Assembly: GCA_034509495.1 (NCBI GenBank)
Contig: CM067505.1
Location: forward strand, 9,874,248 to 9,938,247
Length of the DNA: 64,000 nucleotides
Direction of reading: 5' to 3'
Source of the DNA: Acestrorhynchus altus
Lineage: Eukaryota; Chordata; Actinopteri; Characiformes; Acestrorhynchidae
The position numbers and the translations under genes are program-made. Position 1 is the stretch's first letter. Each line of letters opens with the position of its first letter. The notes beneath the pieces were generated by a model, which saw nothing but the letters and a program-made list of their open reading frames with translations, made no database searches and was not told the origin of the DNA. This document shows positions 12,551 to 24,140 of the stretch, one piece after another.

Positions 12551-12945
12551 ATATGTGTAGGACCACTTGGGGAGAAACAACAACTAGAAGACAGAGGTGA
12601 ACAGGACTGACACTCACACCATCTATCTTCACTGTCTGAATGAACCTCACTACCTCACCATACCTCATTGTTGACACAGGGATTTACGTTTACTAGGCCT
12701 TACCTTTACAATCCTCAGGAGAACACTCTGCTCTTTGGTAAAGTGTCGTGATTGTATCATTGACAGAAAAGTTTATGAGGCCTTCAAAGAAAGGTTAAGA
12801 TAGAGGACTAAAGATGTTGTGGGATTGTGTTCCTGATTCTGGTATTATGAAATCTAATTTGAAGACTACCAGAGAGTTCTGGAGGTAAATGTAGAGCCTA
12901 GTTTCAGAAACACTGTAACACTGCAAAATATATATATTATGTCTG

Positions 12946-12946
<1 letters not shown>
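12551..12946. other. No recognisable feature
   Basis: Unique-looking sequence between the LTR relic and the (TA)n tract. Confidence 0.4.
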
Positions 12947-12979
<33 letters not shown>

Positions 12980-13009
12980 CTTGTCTTCCTAAGATGTGTA
13001 TAAGAGACA

Positions 13010-13055
<46 letters not shown>
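12947..13055. repeat. (TA)n microsatellite split by a 32-bp foreign-looking segment
   Basis: (TA)16 at 12947-12978 and (TA)22 at 13011-13055 flank a 32-bp segment. The last 19 bp of that segment are identical to the Tn5 mosaic end used in tagmentation libraries. Confidence 0.97.
12992..13010 (+). other. Tn5 mosaic end, probable adapter carry-over
   Basis: AGATGTGTATAAGAGACAG is the full 19-bp Tn5 mosaic end. A chance exact match in 64 kb is negligible. The 13 bp before it (GCTTGTCTTCCTA, 12979-12991) loosely resemble the complementary mosaic end with errors. This suggests a damaged junction adapter from a mate-pair or tagmentation library, built into the assembly at a hard (TA)n repeat. It should not be read as fish sequence. 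Confidence 0.9.
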
Positions 13056-13058
<3 letters not shown>

Positions 13059-13244
13059 GATTCATTCAATCAAATCAAATTCATGCTTTGTGTTTTACTG
13101 TTTTACAATTCCATACAATGTTGACTTTTTTGAAACATCCATAAAAAATGCCATGTAGCTTTTTTGATGCAAAATATTTAAATATTAAGCATGTTCCATC
13201 ACATCCATTAGGCTACATTGGAATTGCCAACTAAATGAAGGCTG

Positions 13245-13246
<2 letters not shown>

Positions 13247-13291
<45 letters not shown>

Positions 13292-13328
13292 CATTGATTC
13301 ATTCATTCATTCATTCATTCATTCATTG
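13247..13328. repeat. Adjacent (TTGA)n and (TTCA)n microsatellites
   Basis: TGAT units run to about 13291 and turn directly into TTCA units, ending at 13328. Confidence 0.97.
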
Positions 13329-13689
13329 CATAACTGCTCAGCTTTGTGAACCTCTTGCTTACAGTTGGGGACTGGGGTGGGCTCATGGGCACTGCTTGTG
13401 CATAGGGCCCATTTGGTGTTCCACCCCTATGGGTCACTGCATTTTGTGTAGTTTTGTGTGTTCTTCTTCTGTTTATGCAGGTTTCATCCTAGGTGTGAGC
13501 ATGTGAGATTCTGAGCTTACAAAATATTAATCATTTACCTGTTTTGTAAAGTAACCATGTCTTGACAGATTGTGTAACAGATGTCTTGATAAAATAGCTG
13601 TGTTTATGTCAAGAAATCAAGAATTCTACAGTAATTCTACGTCCACATCTCTTGACCCAGATGTGAACACTGTGCCTTTGAACTCCACT
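13329..13689. other. No recognisable feature
   Basis: Nothing supported. Confidence 0.4.
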
Positions 13690-14280
13690 CTTCCCACTCT
13701 TGATAGATTGATGTGATTGGACATGGTAAAAGTCCCACATAACTTAGTAAACTCTTACAACCTGATGTACATACCGGTATTCTAAATTTCATATCTCAGG
13801 ATCAGAGTAACTTACAGACATGATACACATTTCATAACAATCTACAAGACTTTGTTGTGTGGTGTCATAAATGAATAATCCAGATCAAAAAGAAGATCAA
13901 AAAAGCTAAAATGCACTTGTTTCCACCTGAATTAATTTCCAGTTTAAATGCCAAAGGATCCTTCCAGTGTATGCTTTTTGATTTACACACATGTACATGC
14001 TTGACCTGCATGGAGACTCCAAATGGTCACTGAGAAGGGGTGGGGCTATTGACATCACTGACCAAGTTGTCAGTTAAGTTGTAGAGGAGCATGAAAATAA
14101 ATAAATAAATAAATAACAAAAATAATAAAAGATGTCCATAAAGTTCAGTATTCTGAAGAATTTCTTGAAGAACATTATTATAAATATCCTTGTCAATCTA
14201 ATCATTACAAATAAAATATATTGCATTTTCAGCTCAGAAAAACCGATATTAAAATTAAAATATTTTAAATTTGGGTAGCC
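13690..14280 (+). repeat. Dispersed repeat family B, copy 1
   Basis: Shares a long core with 32960-33510 (same strand) and 43500-43900 (opposite strand). The best block is ACACATGTACATGCTTGACC followed by CTGCATG and a GAGAAGGGGTGGGGCT box. The copies also share a stretch upstream containing CATAACAATCTACAAGACTT and, in copies 1 and 2, a downstream stretch around CCTTGT-AATC-TTGCATTT. Copies are roughly 70-80% alike by eye. I see no coding capacity or clear termini and cannot assign a class. A short (AAAT)n occupies 14096-14116. Confidence 0.75.
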
Positions 14281-14935
14281 TAGGATATCCTGAAAATAGC
14301 AATGTCTGGCATGTGTGACTGTCTCTTATTAATACATTTCTAATTTTGGCAATAAAAGTACATTGAACTTTGAAAATGTCCCACAAAATTTGCCTAGTGT
14401 TCTAAAGTCTGATAAATGGATGCAAGCACAATTCATTTAACAGACCTCTATATTTCTGAAGTAGATGAGCTTTCAAACCTAAGGTTAAAGAAATAGGTTT
14501 GATTAGTGAAATGTAGCATTTTATTTTACAACTCTGTACAGTATTTCAGATAGCTTTCATCAGACTTTACTTACTTACTTGGCAAGCATGCATTTCAAAT
14601 TGATGCTGTTAATTTAAGAGAATTACATAATATAAAAATGTATTCCATGTATTTTCAGTAAATAAATAAAAATTCACAGTGAAAAGTTACTGTTAAGATG
14701 CTAAACAAGGTGAACCTTTAGAAATATGCCCAGGTGCTGTTAAATTCACTGATGTTGTTACTATTCTGACAATTTAACATGACCAAAAGTATGTTCAACT
14801 ACATAAATTCTTTCTTGGACAGGGTTAAACCTAGTTTTGGACTGTACTGTCCTTCCAATGGAGAATGTCCATTCAAAATGCTTTGTCCAAAACTAGGCTT
14901 AATCCCTGTCTAGGAAATCAGCCTTTTAACCTACC

Positions 14936-15115
14936 GTATTTTCCGGACTATAAGCCGCTACTTTTTTTCCACACTTTAAACCATGTGGCTTATACTGAGG
15001 TACAGCTTTCTCTTCTTATATATGTTATTTCTTTTGTACTTATGCTGCAGCTGGAACCTTAATTTCCCTGAGGGAACCCTCCCAAGGGATCAATAAAGTT
15101 CTATCCTATCCTATT
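14936..15115 (+). repeat. Fish DNA-element end followed by a 5'-truncated LINE tail
   Basis: 14936-15000 contains CCGTATTTTCCGGACTATAA followed by GCCGCTAC, a terminus common in fish genomes. 15058-15115 is a non-LTR retrotransposon 3' tail (TTAATTTCCCTGAGGGAACC ... GATCAATAAAGTTCTAT) ending in short CCTAT repeats. The same tail recurs at 29357-29430. Confidence 0.65.
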
Positions 15116-15483
15116 TTTCAGGGGGTTTTTTTTTAACTTAAAATAAAAACTGTACATAAAAACTGTTACATTTTTTGCCCATGTTAGTGTGTGCCCCTCT
15201 TCTTATTAAAAACAGGGACACAGAATCCCTATAGAATATTCTTTTTATTTATGGCTGCAGCCTATAGTTGGCTTCAACAATCAATAGGCAGATAAGGCAC
15301 ACACATTACAGAGAAAAAAACTCCCCTTTTTAGTTGTTTCACTTTTACTAAATTTACATTTTTAGCAAATATCATTTTATAGTGAAACACAGGCATAATT
15401 ACTGGTAATGTTTAAATAAAAGCACAGTTAATTAAAAGTTGAATAAAAAAAAAAATCTTCCATGAACAAAAAGTCACTTTGTA

Positions 15484-15486
15484 ATA

Positions 15487-15543
<57 letters not shown>
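15484..15543. repeat. (TA)n then poly(T)
   Basis: (TA)13 runs directly into about 34 T residues. Confidence 0.97.
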
Positions 15544-15546
<3 letters not shown>

Positions 15547-15814
15547 TGCCTTTCAGTAGGCCCTTCACAATGCTGGCTGAGTGTACACTGTACACAGTGT
15601 GTCTCTCAATTCACACGCCCAGTGATGTACTAATCACTGCAAGAAGACAAGCTGACAGGCTGCTGAAGGACAGAAGGCGAGGAGAGTGAGAGTGCCGCAT
15701 TAGTTGGTGCAACACACATTGCTGGCAAGGCTGGTTTGTCATGTTGCTGTTTGACACCAACTGCCTTAGCTTATGCTGACCATACAGGCAAGTGGCACTC
15801 ATGAAAAGTAAATA

Positions 15815-15960
15815 TACATGAACCTAATGCCAGGCATTGGCCAGAGGGGTATAAAGTCAGCATTAATCTCTGGAGCAGTGGATGTTCTCTGGAATGATGG
15901 TGTTCCCTCCAATACATTTGGGATTTTTTTTATATCCTTTATTTCAAAGATACAATTAAT
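15815..15960 (-). mobile_element. Non-autonomous element family A, fragment
   Basis: Carries the family landmarks in minus orientation: AATGCCAGGCATTGGCCAGA, GGGGTATAAAG, TGGAGCAGTGGA and TTCTCTGGAATGATGGTG. The same landmarks recur at 18506-18840, 23778-24140, 25695-26080, 26155-26420 and 38270-39020. Confidence 0.7.
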
Positions 15961-16214
15961 GAGCAGTTATCTCAAAAATGTTTTGTGCAAAATTTGTATA
16001 TTATTTCTGAAACAATGACAAAAGGCTACAGGTTCATAAATATACACCTAACAGATCTGTTACATGGGAGACGTCAAAGAAATAATTGACAAGATCTTAT
16101 AGCTGATGGCTAATGGCTAATAGCTGGACATATATAGGACTATTTGATTGGGTGTCACATATAGGCATATTTAATATGTGGACCTCTTGGGGAATCGAAG
16201 AAGTAGATTCTAGA

Positions 16215-16320
16215 GAATGTTAAAAAATTAGAATATTGTGAAAAAGGTTTTTCATAATTTATTTCAAAAATTAAAATGTCATTTTATATTCATTACATTT
16301 ACATTTGATATTGCAGATTT
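16215..16320. repeat. Dispersed repeat family C, fragment
   Basis: AAAAAATTAGAATATTGTGA, then AAAAGGTTTTTCATAATTTA. A similar stretch lies at 46780-46900. The class is not assigned. Confidence 0.5.
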
Positions 16321-17060
16321 TATATTTTTTTATTATCATAACCAATGGCTTTTTCATAAGTATTTTAACATGTATATTTTCAAAGCAAAATGAGTTTACC
16401 AAAACAAAACAGGGATTAAAGGTGAAGGGTGTATCTGTAGTGCAGAGAATATGTTAAGAGTTATTAAATTATGTTTTGTTTTTTCCAGATAGCATGTTTG
16501 AAACGGTTCCCTTGGCCAGAATCATTCCATACCAGTTTACACTAATAGCAGGGGGGCTTTTAATAGCTCCAGCTAATGCCTGATATCAGGTATGGTGACA
16601 CTTTAGGCCGCCTGTTCTATTGATCCCATGAGAGATGAGAGAACACTTTACACTTCCAATATGTTTATTGGTCAACCAACATCCGCAGGACATTTTAATC
16701 AGTGTATCTGCTTTAGAAAATGTATCTACCCCCTTTTCACTCTTGTATCTAAATTGGACAAAGTACAAAAGATCAGTACTGGAGTGAAAGTAGAAATACT
16801 CTTGGTAAAATATTACTTGAGGAAAAGTACCAGAGGACCTGAATTTAAAAGTATTTAGTTGGCACTACTCTGAGACCTGATGGTTATTTTCTGTTGCATT
16901 ACATAACAAAAGTGTGATATGACTTGGCTCATGAGAAAACTGAACTAGCTGTTCACTGCTCAAAAATATACTGTAACTCAGTGCTTTAACCCTTTTGTTC
17001 TTTTATTAATTTTTTTTTTCATAACAGGTAATTTTGGGTTGTGAACCTTTCAGACACATA

Positions 17061-18409
17061 CAATGTATCCAAGTATTCACTCCATGTTTTGCACATTTTA
17101 TGTTACAGCCTTATTCCAAAATGGATTAAATATTCTACAAACAATACCCAATGATGGCAATGTGAGAAACGGTTGTTTGAAATCTTTGCAAATTTATTAA
17201 AAATAAAGCACAAAAATATAGTATTCATAAGTATAAGTATACTTATGTGAATACATAAATATTCACAGCCTTTGCTCAATACTTTGTTGAAGCAAATTTG
17301 GCAGCAATTACAGCCTCAAGTCTTTTTGAGTATGATGCTACAAGAATGGCACAACTGTTTTTGGTTTTCCCCATTCTTCTTTGCAGAACCCCTCAAGCTC
17401 CATCAGATTGAATGGGGAGCATCGGTGCACAGCCATTTTTAGATATCTCCAGAGATGTTCAAATGGGTCTGGGCTCGGACTGGGCCACACAAGAACATTC
17501 AGAGTTGTCCCAAAGCCACTCCTTTGGTATCTTGTCTGTGTGCTCCAGATTGTTGTCCTGTTGGAAGATTGGAGGTGTGAGATCCAGAGTGCTCTAGAGG
17601 TCTCAGGTTATCAAAGATTTCTCTATACATTGCTGCAGTCATCTTTCCCTCAACCCTGACTAGTCTGACTAATTCCTGCTATAAAAAAACCTACCCACTG
17701 CATGACGCTGCCACCACCATTCTGTGAATGAATGGTACTGGCTAGGTGATGAGCAGACATGATGCAAGATCAATCTTTGTTTCATCAGACCAGACCATTT
17801 TGTTTCTCAAGGCCTAAGAGGTTGTCCTTCTGGGAGGTTCTCCTCTATCCACAGAGCAATGTTGGAGCTCTGTTAGAGTGACTATAGGAATCTTGGTCAC
17901 CTCCCTGACTAAGGCCCTTCTAATATGATCACTCAGTTTGGCCAGGTGGCCAGCTCTATGAAGAGTCCTGGTGATTCCAAACTTCTTACTTGTACTGATG
18001 ATGGAGGCCACTGTGTTCATTGGGACCTTCAATGCAGCAGAATGTTTCTGTACCCTTCCCCAGATCTGTGTCTCAATACAATCCTGTCTCAGAGGTCTGT
18101 AGACATTTCTTTAGAATGCATGGTCTGTTTTGTGCTCAAACATGCACTATATGACCTTATATAAACAGATGTGTTACCACAGGTCTACTCCAGTCAAGCT
18201 GTAGAAACATCTGAAGGATGATCAGTGGAAACAAGATCCACTTGAGTTCAATTTGGAGTGTCATGGCAAAGGCTGTGAATACTTATGTACATGTTATATT
18301 TTTGTGTTTTAATTTTTTTATAAATTTGCAAAGATTTCAAACAAACTGTTCTGTAAGATAACAAAATTTGCAAAAGATGAAGCACTATGAATACTTTCTG
18401 GATGCACTG
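17061..18409 (-). mobile_element. Near full-length, degenerate Tc1-like transposon
   Basis: The left end, CAATGTATCCAAGTATTCAC, and the complement of the right end, CAGTGCATCCAGAAAGTATT, are diverged copies of the same terminus. TA precedes the left end. The 1349-bp body follows a common fish Tc1 family in order: terminal region, antisense transposase C-terminus (17280-17650), core, then the antisense N-terminus (17810-18130). Indels and stops break the transposase in every frame and about 200 bp of the core are gone, so it is dead. The second copy at 27669-28763 belongs to the same family. Confidence 0.85.
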
Positions 18410-18505
18410 TTTGTATATTACAGTGATCTGATCTATGAGAATGATCTCATCTCTTCTCTACAGTTCTGTACTGTCCAGGCAAAACTTTATGCTTTTTCAC
18501 AACAT

Positions 18506-18840
18506 TGAGAACAGGGTTAGTGAGGTCAAACTGTTGAATGATCACCACCCAACCTCAACCCCAACTCCCCAGATCACCCCAAAAATACTGTATGGAGTGC
18601 CATCATTAAGTAGTACACAGTTCCACTGCACCACAGCTCAGCGCTGGGCCATATTTAGAACTCCTATCCCACAGTAGGGTTAAGTTTGTCTGCTCTAGAG
18701 AGACCTATTCTATTGGCAAAGATCTCTACAGAGGCTAGACAATCTCTGTGTGTGTGCGCATGTGTACATAAGTGTCAGCAACTAAAAGTAGCTGAATGTA
18801 TTCATTAGAAGGGTTGTCCACGAACATTTGGACATATAGT
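18506..18840 (+). mobile_element. Non-autonomous element family A, copy with terminus
   Basis: Follows the family A consensus order from GTTAGTGAGGTCA through the GTTCCACTGCACCACAGCTC landmark. It ends at GTCCACGAACATTTGGACAT followed by ATAGT, the family terminus. No coding capacity. Confidence 0.75.
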
Positions 18841-19331
18841 GCATGTAGTGCACAAAACATTTGGGTCTAATATAGTGCATTTGGATAGTACAGACTGTCT
18901 GATGTTTACATAGTATAGTGCATAACTCTTAAATCTTCCACAATATGGGGCCTTTCAAATGCATTTAAAAGCAAGCACTTTTGTACTGATCAATGGAAAC
19001 AAGATGCACAAGTAATATTTCACCACAGTAATTCTGCACCACTGCATCTAATTATCCTCCTCCTTCTATAAATTAAACTGGAACGTATCACTAGATAAAA
19101 CTAGATGATATGTTTTTGCCAGTATCGCATAGAACTGTTCAGAAACATTACAATAAAAACAGCAGTAATGCTTGTGTTGATTGGACACAAATAAAAAACG
19201 AATATCAATAAAAGTCCTTCTTCCTCCTTTCCTTTCAAAGAAGTTCAGTGAAAATTTCGGATGCATATTGCGAATCTTTCTCACACTCTCTTAGGGCACC
19301 TCTTTGCTTCAGGATGTTCAGAAGTCCGGCC

Positions 19332-19333
<2 letters not shown>

Positions 19334-19367
<34 letters not shown>

Positions 19368-19396
19368 CGTGCGTGCGTGTGTGTATGTGTGTGTGA
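19334..19396. repeat. (TG)n/(CG) mixed microsatellite
   Basis: TG units with four CGTG interruptions. It lies about 180 bp downstream of the pkib stop codon, so it would sit in the 3' UTR if that extends this far. Confidence 0.95.
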
Positions 19397-19578
19397 GAAA
19401 GGCCCAGTGCTATGCCTGCAGAGACTTGATGAGCAGCACACCCCCTGACTAATCAGATTGCCACTTCTCAGTTTCTCCTTTTCTCCGTCGCTCGATCCAT
19501 CTGCCTTTGCCTCTCTCGCTTTTCCACTTCTTCCTGTATGTCAGTGCCTCCCATGTTGGGGCAGGACTTAGGAGGTGT

Positions 19579-19661
19579 CTATGATCCATCCTTCCCTTCT
19601 GAGCCTTCTGAGGGCAAGGGTGCTTCCTCAGATGAGGGGGATTGAGCTCCTCCTGGTCCAT
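19579..19661 (-). CDS. pkib: pkib coding exon 2 (C-terminal, with stop)
   Basis: Acceptor CTAACTGCACAG ends at 19662. The first two bases (AT) complete codon 48 to GAT (Asp). The 26 residues that follow begin GPGGAQSPSSEEAPLPSEG and stop at TAG (19581-19579). Phase, length and acidic composition all fit a PKI C-terminus. The intron between the exons is 873 bp and contains the (ATT)n tract at 19746-19816. Confidence 0.82.
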
Positions 19662-19740
19662 CTGTGCAGTTAGTGAGCAGTGAGGGAGAGAATAATGAGA
19701 GGTACAGTATATACTGTAAATGGCATTATGGTCACATGTA

Positions 19741-19816
<76 letters not shown>

Positions 19817-20676
19817 GCATCAGTATGCACTTTCCTGGTTAAATGATATAAATAAGATTAATTATATATTTTCTTCTAAATGGAAAAAAAGTTTAACATT
19901 TGTATATTATATCAAATATGTATTTATATTTACTCCAGACAACTTCATTTCATTTTGAATCTAGTTGAACCTTTATTGGTTTTCATGGCTTATTTTATTA
20001 TGGTTTGCTCTGTGCTGCATGCCTGGCTTATTCTCTTTCTTGTATTTGTTTCTTGCTTCATAGATGATGAACTGCTTTGGAATCAGAGCTTTAATTTTCC
20101 ATTTTCTATTAATAATAATGGATTGAAAATTAACCCTGCTGGGACGCCAACACCTGAGGCCATCAAAAAGAGTATCTAATGGAGCAACTGACACTCCAGC
20201 AAAATAACAAAACATTTTATAATAGTTTCCTTTTGATAAAATGGTATCATATCAGTTACATCAGTAAATTCTAGCATTTCAGTCTCAGTTTGTGTATTGT
20301 TTTTCTAATGAATCAGATTTCCATTGTTTTGGCAGAGTCTCTAGTGAGGCTGCATTCAAAGAGCTGAATGAAACTTTTCCTGTCTGGTTTCGTTGGTTTT
20401 GTCTGATGTAGATCTCATGACCTCGATGATTATACTGGCAGTTAACAGTGACTTTCACTGATTTTTTGTTGTGTCATTCAATAATTCAGACACAGCCAGG
20501 GAGAGAGCAGTGAATATGAGCTCCTCAAACTGACCAGTAAGGGACAGCTCTGCAAGTTTAAGTGGGAGGTCTGAAGGGTTGACCCCAGCAGGTGAGCCAA
20601 GAATGTCTGGAAGAGCGTTCCTGCGTCCGGACCTGCCGGACGAGGCAAAGTCCAGAACGGGTTCCACCTCAGTCAT
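19579..20676 (-). CDS. pkib: cAMP-dependent protein kinase inhibitor (beta-type), two coding exons
   Basis: The product is a small soluble inhibitor of the PKA catalytic subunit that also exports it from the nucleus. CDS = join of 20676..20535 and 19661..19579, minus strand, 74 residues; the family is about 75-78. Residues 10-22 hold the pseudosubstrate: F10, R15, R18, R19, N20 and A21 in the block SGRSGRRNALPDI, with Ala where a substrate would have Ser. Residues 37-46 (LPLKLAELSL) form the CRM1 export signal. The C-terminal half is acidic, Ser/Gly/Pro-rich and disordered, as in the family. FASS and RRNALPDI fit PKIB better than PKIA or PKIG. The start is the only Met and gives the family-typical MTEVE opening. 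The gene is head-to-head with serinc2. Its 5' non-coding exon was not found. Alternative: an extra PKI paralogue. Confidence 0.88.
19746..19816. repeat. (ATT)n microsatellite in the pkib intron
   Basis: About 23 uninterrupted ATT units. Confidence 0.98.
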
Positions 20677-20686
20677 CTCACCAATG
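20535..20686 (-). CDS. pkib: pkib coding exon 1 (with short 5' UTR part)
   Basis: Acceptor TCTCTAG at 20692-20687, then 10 nt of 5' UTR (20686-20677) and ATG at 20676-20674. The exon ends after the first base of codon 48, followed by donor GTCAGT (20534-20529). That donor is acceptable but not optimal. The frame stays open past the donor for 25 more codons, but that extension is unlike any PKI. The acceptor's pyrimidine tract is the (TC)n microsatellite at 20697-20779. Confidence 0.87.
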
Positions 20687-20693
20687 CTAGAGA

Positions 20694-20696
<3 letters not shown>

Positions 20697-20765
<69 letters not shown>

Positions 20766-20779
20766 AAGAGAGAGAGAGG
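20697..20779. repeat. (GA)n microsatellite forming the pkib acceptor tract
   Basis: About 40 GA units with two AA interruptions. On the pkib strand this is a pure (TC)n pyrimidine tract that begins 10 nt upstream of the exon 1 acceptor. Confidence 0.95.
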
Positions 20780-20954
20780 TCATTTTATTACTTTATAACA
20801 TATGCTTAAACACAAGCATGTCTGAAATGATTAATTTTTACAACCATTTTTGTCCACTGGGGGGCGGTGTGTTCTCTTAAACCATAGAATTTTCCATTTC
20901 TTTTAGTTGCAGATGCTGAAGAGACCTAAATCAACCTCCAATCAAAAAAAAACT

Positions 20955-20958
<4 letters not shown>

Positions 20959-21030
<72 letters not shown>
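20959..21030. repeat. (CA)n microsatellite
   Basis: 36 CA units. Confidence 0.98.
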
Positions 21031-21032
<2 letters not shown>

Positions 21033-21484
21033 CTTAAAATGAAAATGGCAAAGAGCTATTGTAGTAGGGAAAGAGGGTGTCTGTTGTCATGCAGACAGTG
21101 GATGCTGGGCAATGAAGGTTCTGCCAGAATGAGTGATGGGAGGAATTCTTCTAATAAGAATGGATTCTACATGTAAACCTTTAATACATGATTTATATCT
21201 ATACATTTGCTTTTCAATATGATTCCTAAAAGAGAACATAAAATTAGACATGTACATGTACTTAAAAATATATATATAAATGCTGTACCAACTGCTTAAG
21301 AAAGTGCATGTCTTGCGTGCAAACTTTAAATGCACTCTCCGTAGAGGCAGGAGGGAGTGAGAGAGACTGTTTCTATGGTAACCTGTGGTACCTCCCCTTT
21401 TCTCAGTTTTGTTTTCACGCAAATTCACAGAAAAACGGCACAATGTTCAGCAGCATACTGTCTGCATCACATGTACTATAATCA

Positions 21485-21485
<1 letters not shown>

Positions 21486-21547
<62 letters not shown>
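21486..21547. repeat. (CA)n microsatellite
   Basis: 31 CA units. Confidence 0.98.
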
Positions 21548-21548
<1 letters not shown>

Positions 21549-23777
21549 TTAAATATACAGTATATAAAGACTGAGATAACTCGATTTTATGTTGGGCCTA
21601 GGTGGATACAGGCTGTTTCTCTGCCACGATAACCTTAGACCTTAGAGGGATGAAGTGAACACAAACATAAACTTCCGTTGCAAAATTTACCCAGACACTA
21701 TGACAAGACACATTTCCCTTTTCAAATCAAACAGAAAGCTGGACAAAGTTGGTTTCTAGAAAACAGGGCAATTATATATATATTATAGCAATAGGCTATA
21801 ATATCTGATTTTAAAATTTCACGCTGTTTACTACTTAGCATTCTAACAGTATGCTACATGGTTGCAATTACAGAATTAAGGTGAAATGACATTTAGTAGT
21901 AGTGCTGCATGATATTAAAAAAAAAAACAAACAAACAAAAAAACTAACATTGCAATATTTTGTTGTTCTTTGAAATATAGTGATATTAAAAGATAGTAAT
22001 CATCACCGGATTTTGCCATTAGTCAATGATCTAACATGCCATAATATTATTAATGCATGTGTATTGAAGACTGGGTAAAAAAAAAAAAGTTGTATTGACT
22101 AGTCTTACAGGACATTGCAAATCCTGAGATAGAACTATTGCATGTACACACATTGTGAAATCAGTGCTATTTTGTGCATCCCTATAAAGTAGCCCAAAAT
22201 TTCAAAGCCATTATTAAGACGTAACACGAGAGGCAGTGAGATGTTGTAGTGCCAATATGTTATTTGTGATTGTATCAGAAAAACAGACTTTCACAAGTCA
22301 AAATTCCATTCCATCAGTAAACCCACCACTACAACACCATCAGACTATGGCCTTCAGTCATAATAGTCGAGGATGCAATGGCCAAAACATTAGATATACA
22401 GGTTATTTTAACCCTAGGGCTACACACACTGCCAAGCTGTTAAATACAGTATAAAGAACTTACAATTATGTAAAAGTGTAAAATCTCCAGCACTAATGTA
22501 TCATTACATTGAAAGTCTTTTACATGTATAAATATAATTTTACTGCTTTGGCTGGTGTTTTTGTCTCGTAACTAGGTTATTATTATTATTATTGTTACTA
22601 GGTTTGTGCAATACTGGCATAGAATGTCTTTCAGGCAATCACATGGCAGGGTCATAAAATCTTATAATGTATCTATAACCTACTATAATATTTACTAATA
22701 CTATAACCATATTTAGTTTGTCTTTAGGTTGCAAAATACATAATCGCATGCCAGCAAGCTAGCATCTAAAGCTATACAAATATAACAGCAAGAACACATT
22801 AACAAATGATTCATTACCAATTAGTACAGATACAATAACCATAACTTTTCGATATGTTACCTTAAAACATCTAAAACATTTTGTCAGTGAAACGTGTGCA
22901 TGGCTAGCTGGCAAGCACACCATCAGTGGTCAGCCGTTTTAGATATGTGTGCATAAACTGATTAATGGAGAAGGAAAACACAGACACACACAAACACATA
23001 CACACGGTAATGTGAAAAGAGTGCTACAAGCGAGCCATCTGTTATTCAGCACCATCCAGCCCCCCTACTATGAGAGTTCATTTAGTCTGTATCTGAAGGG
23101 CAAACCTTAGTGAGTGTGTTCGCTTCTGCACATATCTACTGTTATGAAAAAGAAAAACTCCCTGAAGAATACTCCAATAAATCTTCAAGCAACAGCGTCT
23201 GTAACTTAAACATGTCTCTACTCAAATCAGAGATGAGATATTAGTATGGATGGAGAACCCAGTCCTGCAACAAATCCATCCTGAGACAGCACACACGAAC
23301 ACTGCACGACCTCTACTTTAAATGAAGAGCTTTCATTACCAACTCATTTTAAGACAATGCTCAAGATTTCCATATTGGCATGGGAAAAGAAAACGTGGTA
23401 ACATATACAGACAACAAGCTGTCTTACCACTCAAGGCCCTCAAGGAACAGTTAACATTAGCATGTGTTTTTGGGGAGGATAAATGATGGAGACTTCTATT
23501 TCTGCTTTGCTCAAGGCGTGTCCGGCCTTCTTTTTGTCTCGCCTGTCCAAGAAGACAAGCTGCAATTAGCATGCAGTGCTTCTGCAGCTTCTGTGGCGAT
23601 TATTAGCATAGTGCTGCACGGGTGACAGCTCGGGGCCAAGGAGACCCAGCACACCCCGCACTGGGGACCATCATATTGTGTTCCAGCATTCTGTTCCAAA
23701 AATGTAGTGATAACTGATGAGACGATATACTCCTTTAATGAACGCATGCAGATACGAGGTTGAGTTGCATCCAGTGC
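21548..23777. other. Unassigned, probably pkib 5' intron
   Basis: No repeat or exon recognised. The segment 23510-23700 is less AT-rich than its surroundings and contains paired TTAGCAT motifs. It could be a conserved regulatory element, but sequence alone does not show this. Confidence 0.35.
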
Positions 23778-24140
23778 TGACACAGATGTACATATGCACA
23801 TATGCAGCTTGTCTGGCCATGTAGAAGAGCACTGCCAATAGAATAGGACTCTCTATTGATTTGGCATCAAAGCCAGGTGTGGGCTACAATGGTATAAAGC
23901 CCCCCCCGGCACTGAGCTGTGGAGCAGTGGAGCCATGTTCTCTGGAATGCTGGTGCTCAATCCAATTCTTTTGGGATGGGCTTGAGAGTTCAGGATGACC
24001 TTGAGCTCACTGAATGCAATGAAATCCTCACAGCAAAAGCAAAAGCAGTATGACGTTTTTAATACCTTTGATTTCAGAATAAACAATGAATATGCAGGTG
24101 TATTTATTGCTCTCACAACTTTTCCAACTGTACTTTACTC
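23778..24140 (-). mobile_element. Non-autonomous element family A, copy
   Basis: Minus orientation. Landmarks in order: AATAGAATAGGACTCTCT, AAGCCAGGTGTGGGCTACAA, TATAAAGCCCC, GAGCTGTGGAGCAGTGGAGC, TTCTCTGGAATGCTGGTGCT, then the family's CTCACAGCAAAAGC and AATAAACAATGAATATGC portion. Confidence 0.75.

Noticed and set aside
20455..20534. Read-through extension of the PKI exon to a 73-residue product
   Set aside because: The extension is hydrophobic and unlike PKI C-termini, while exon 19661..19579 is in phase and acidic as expected.
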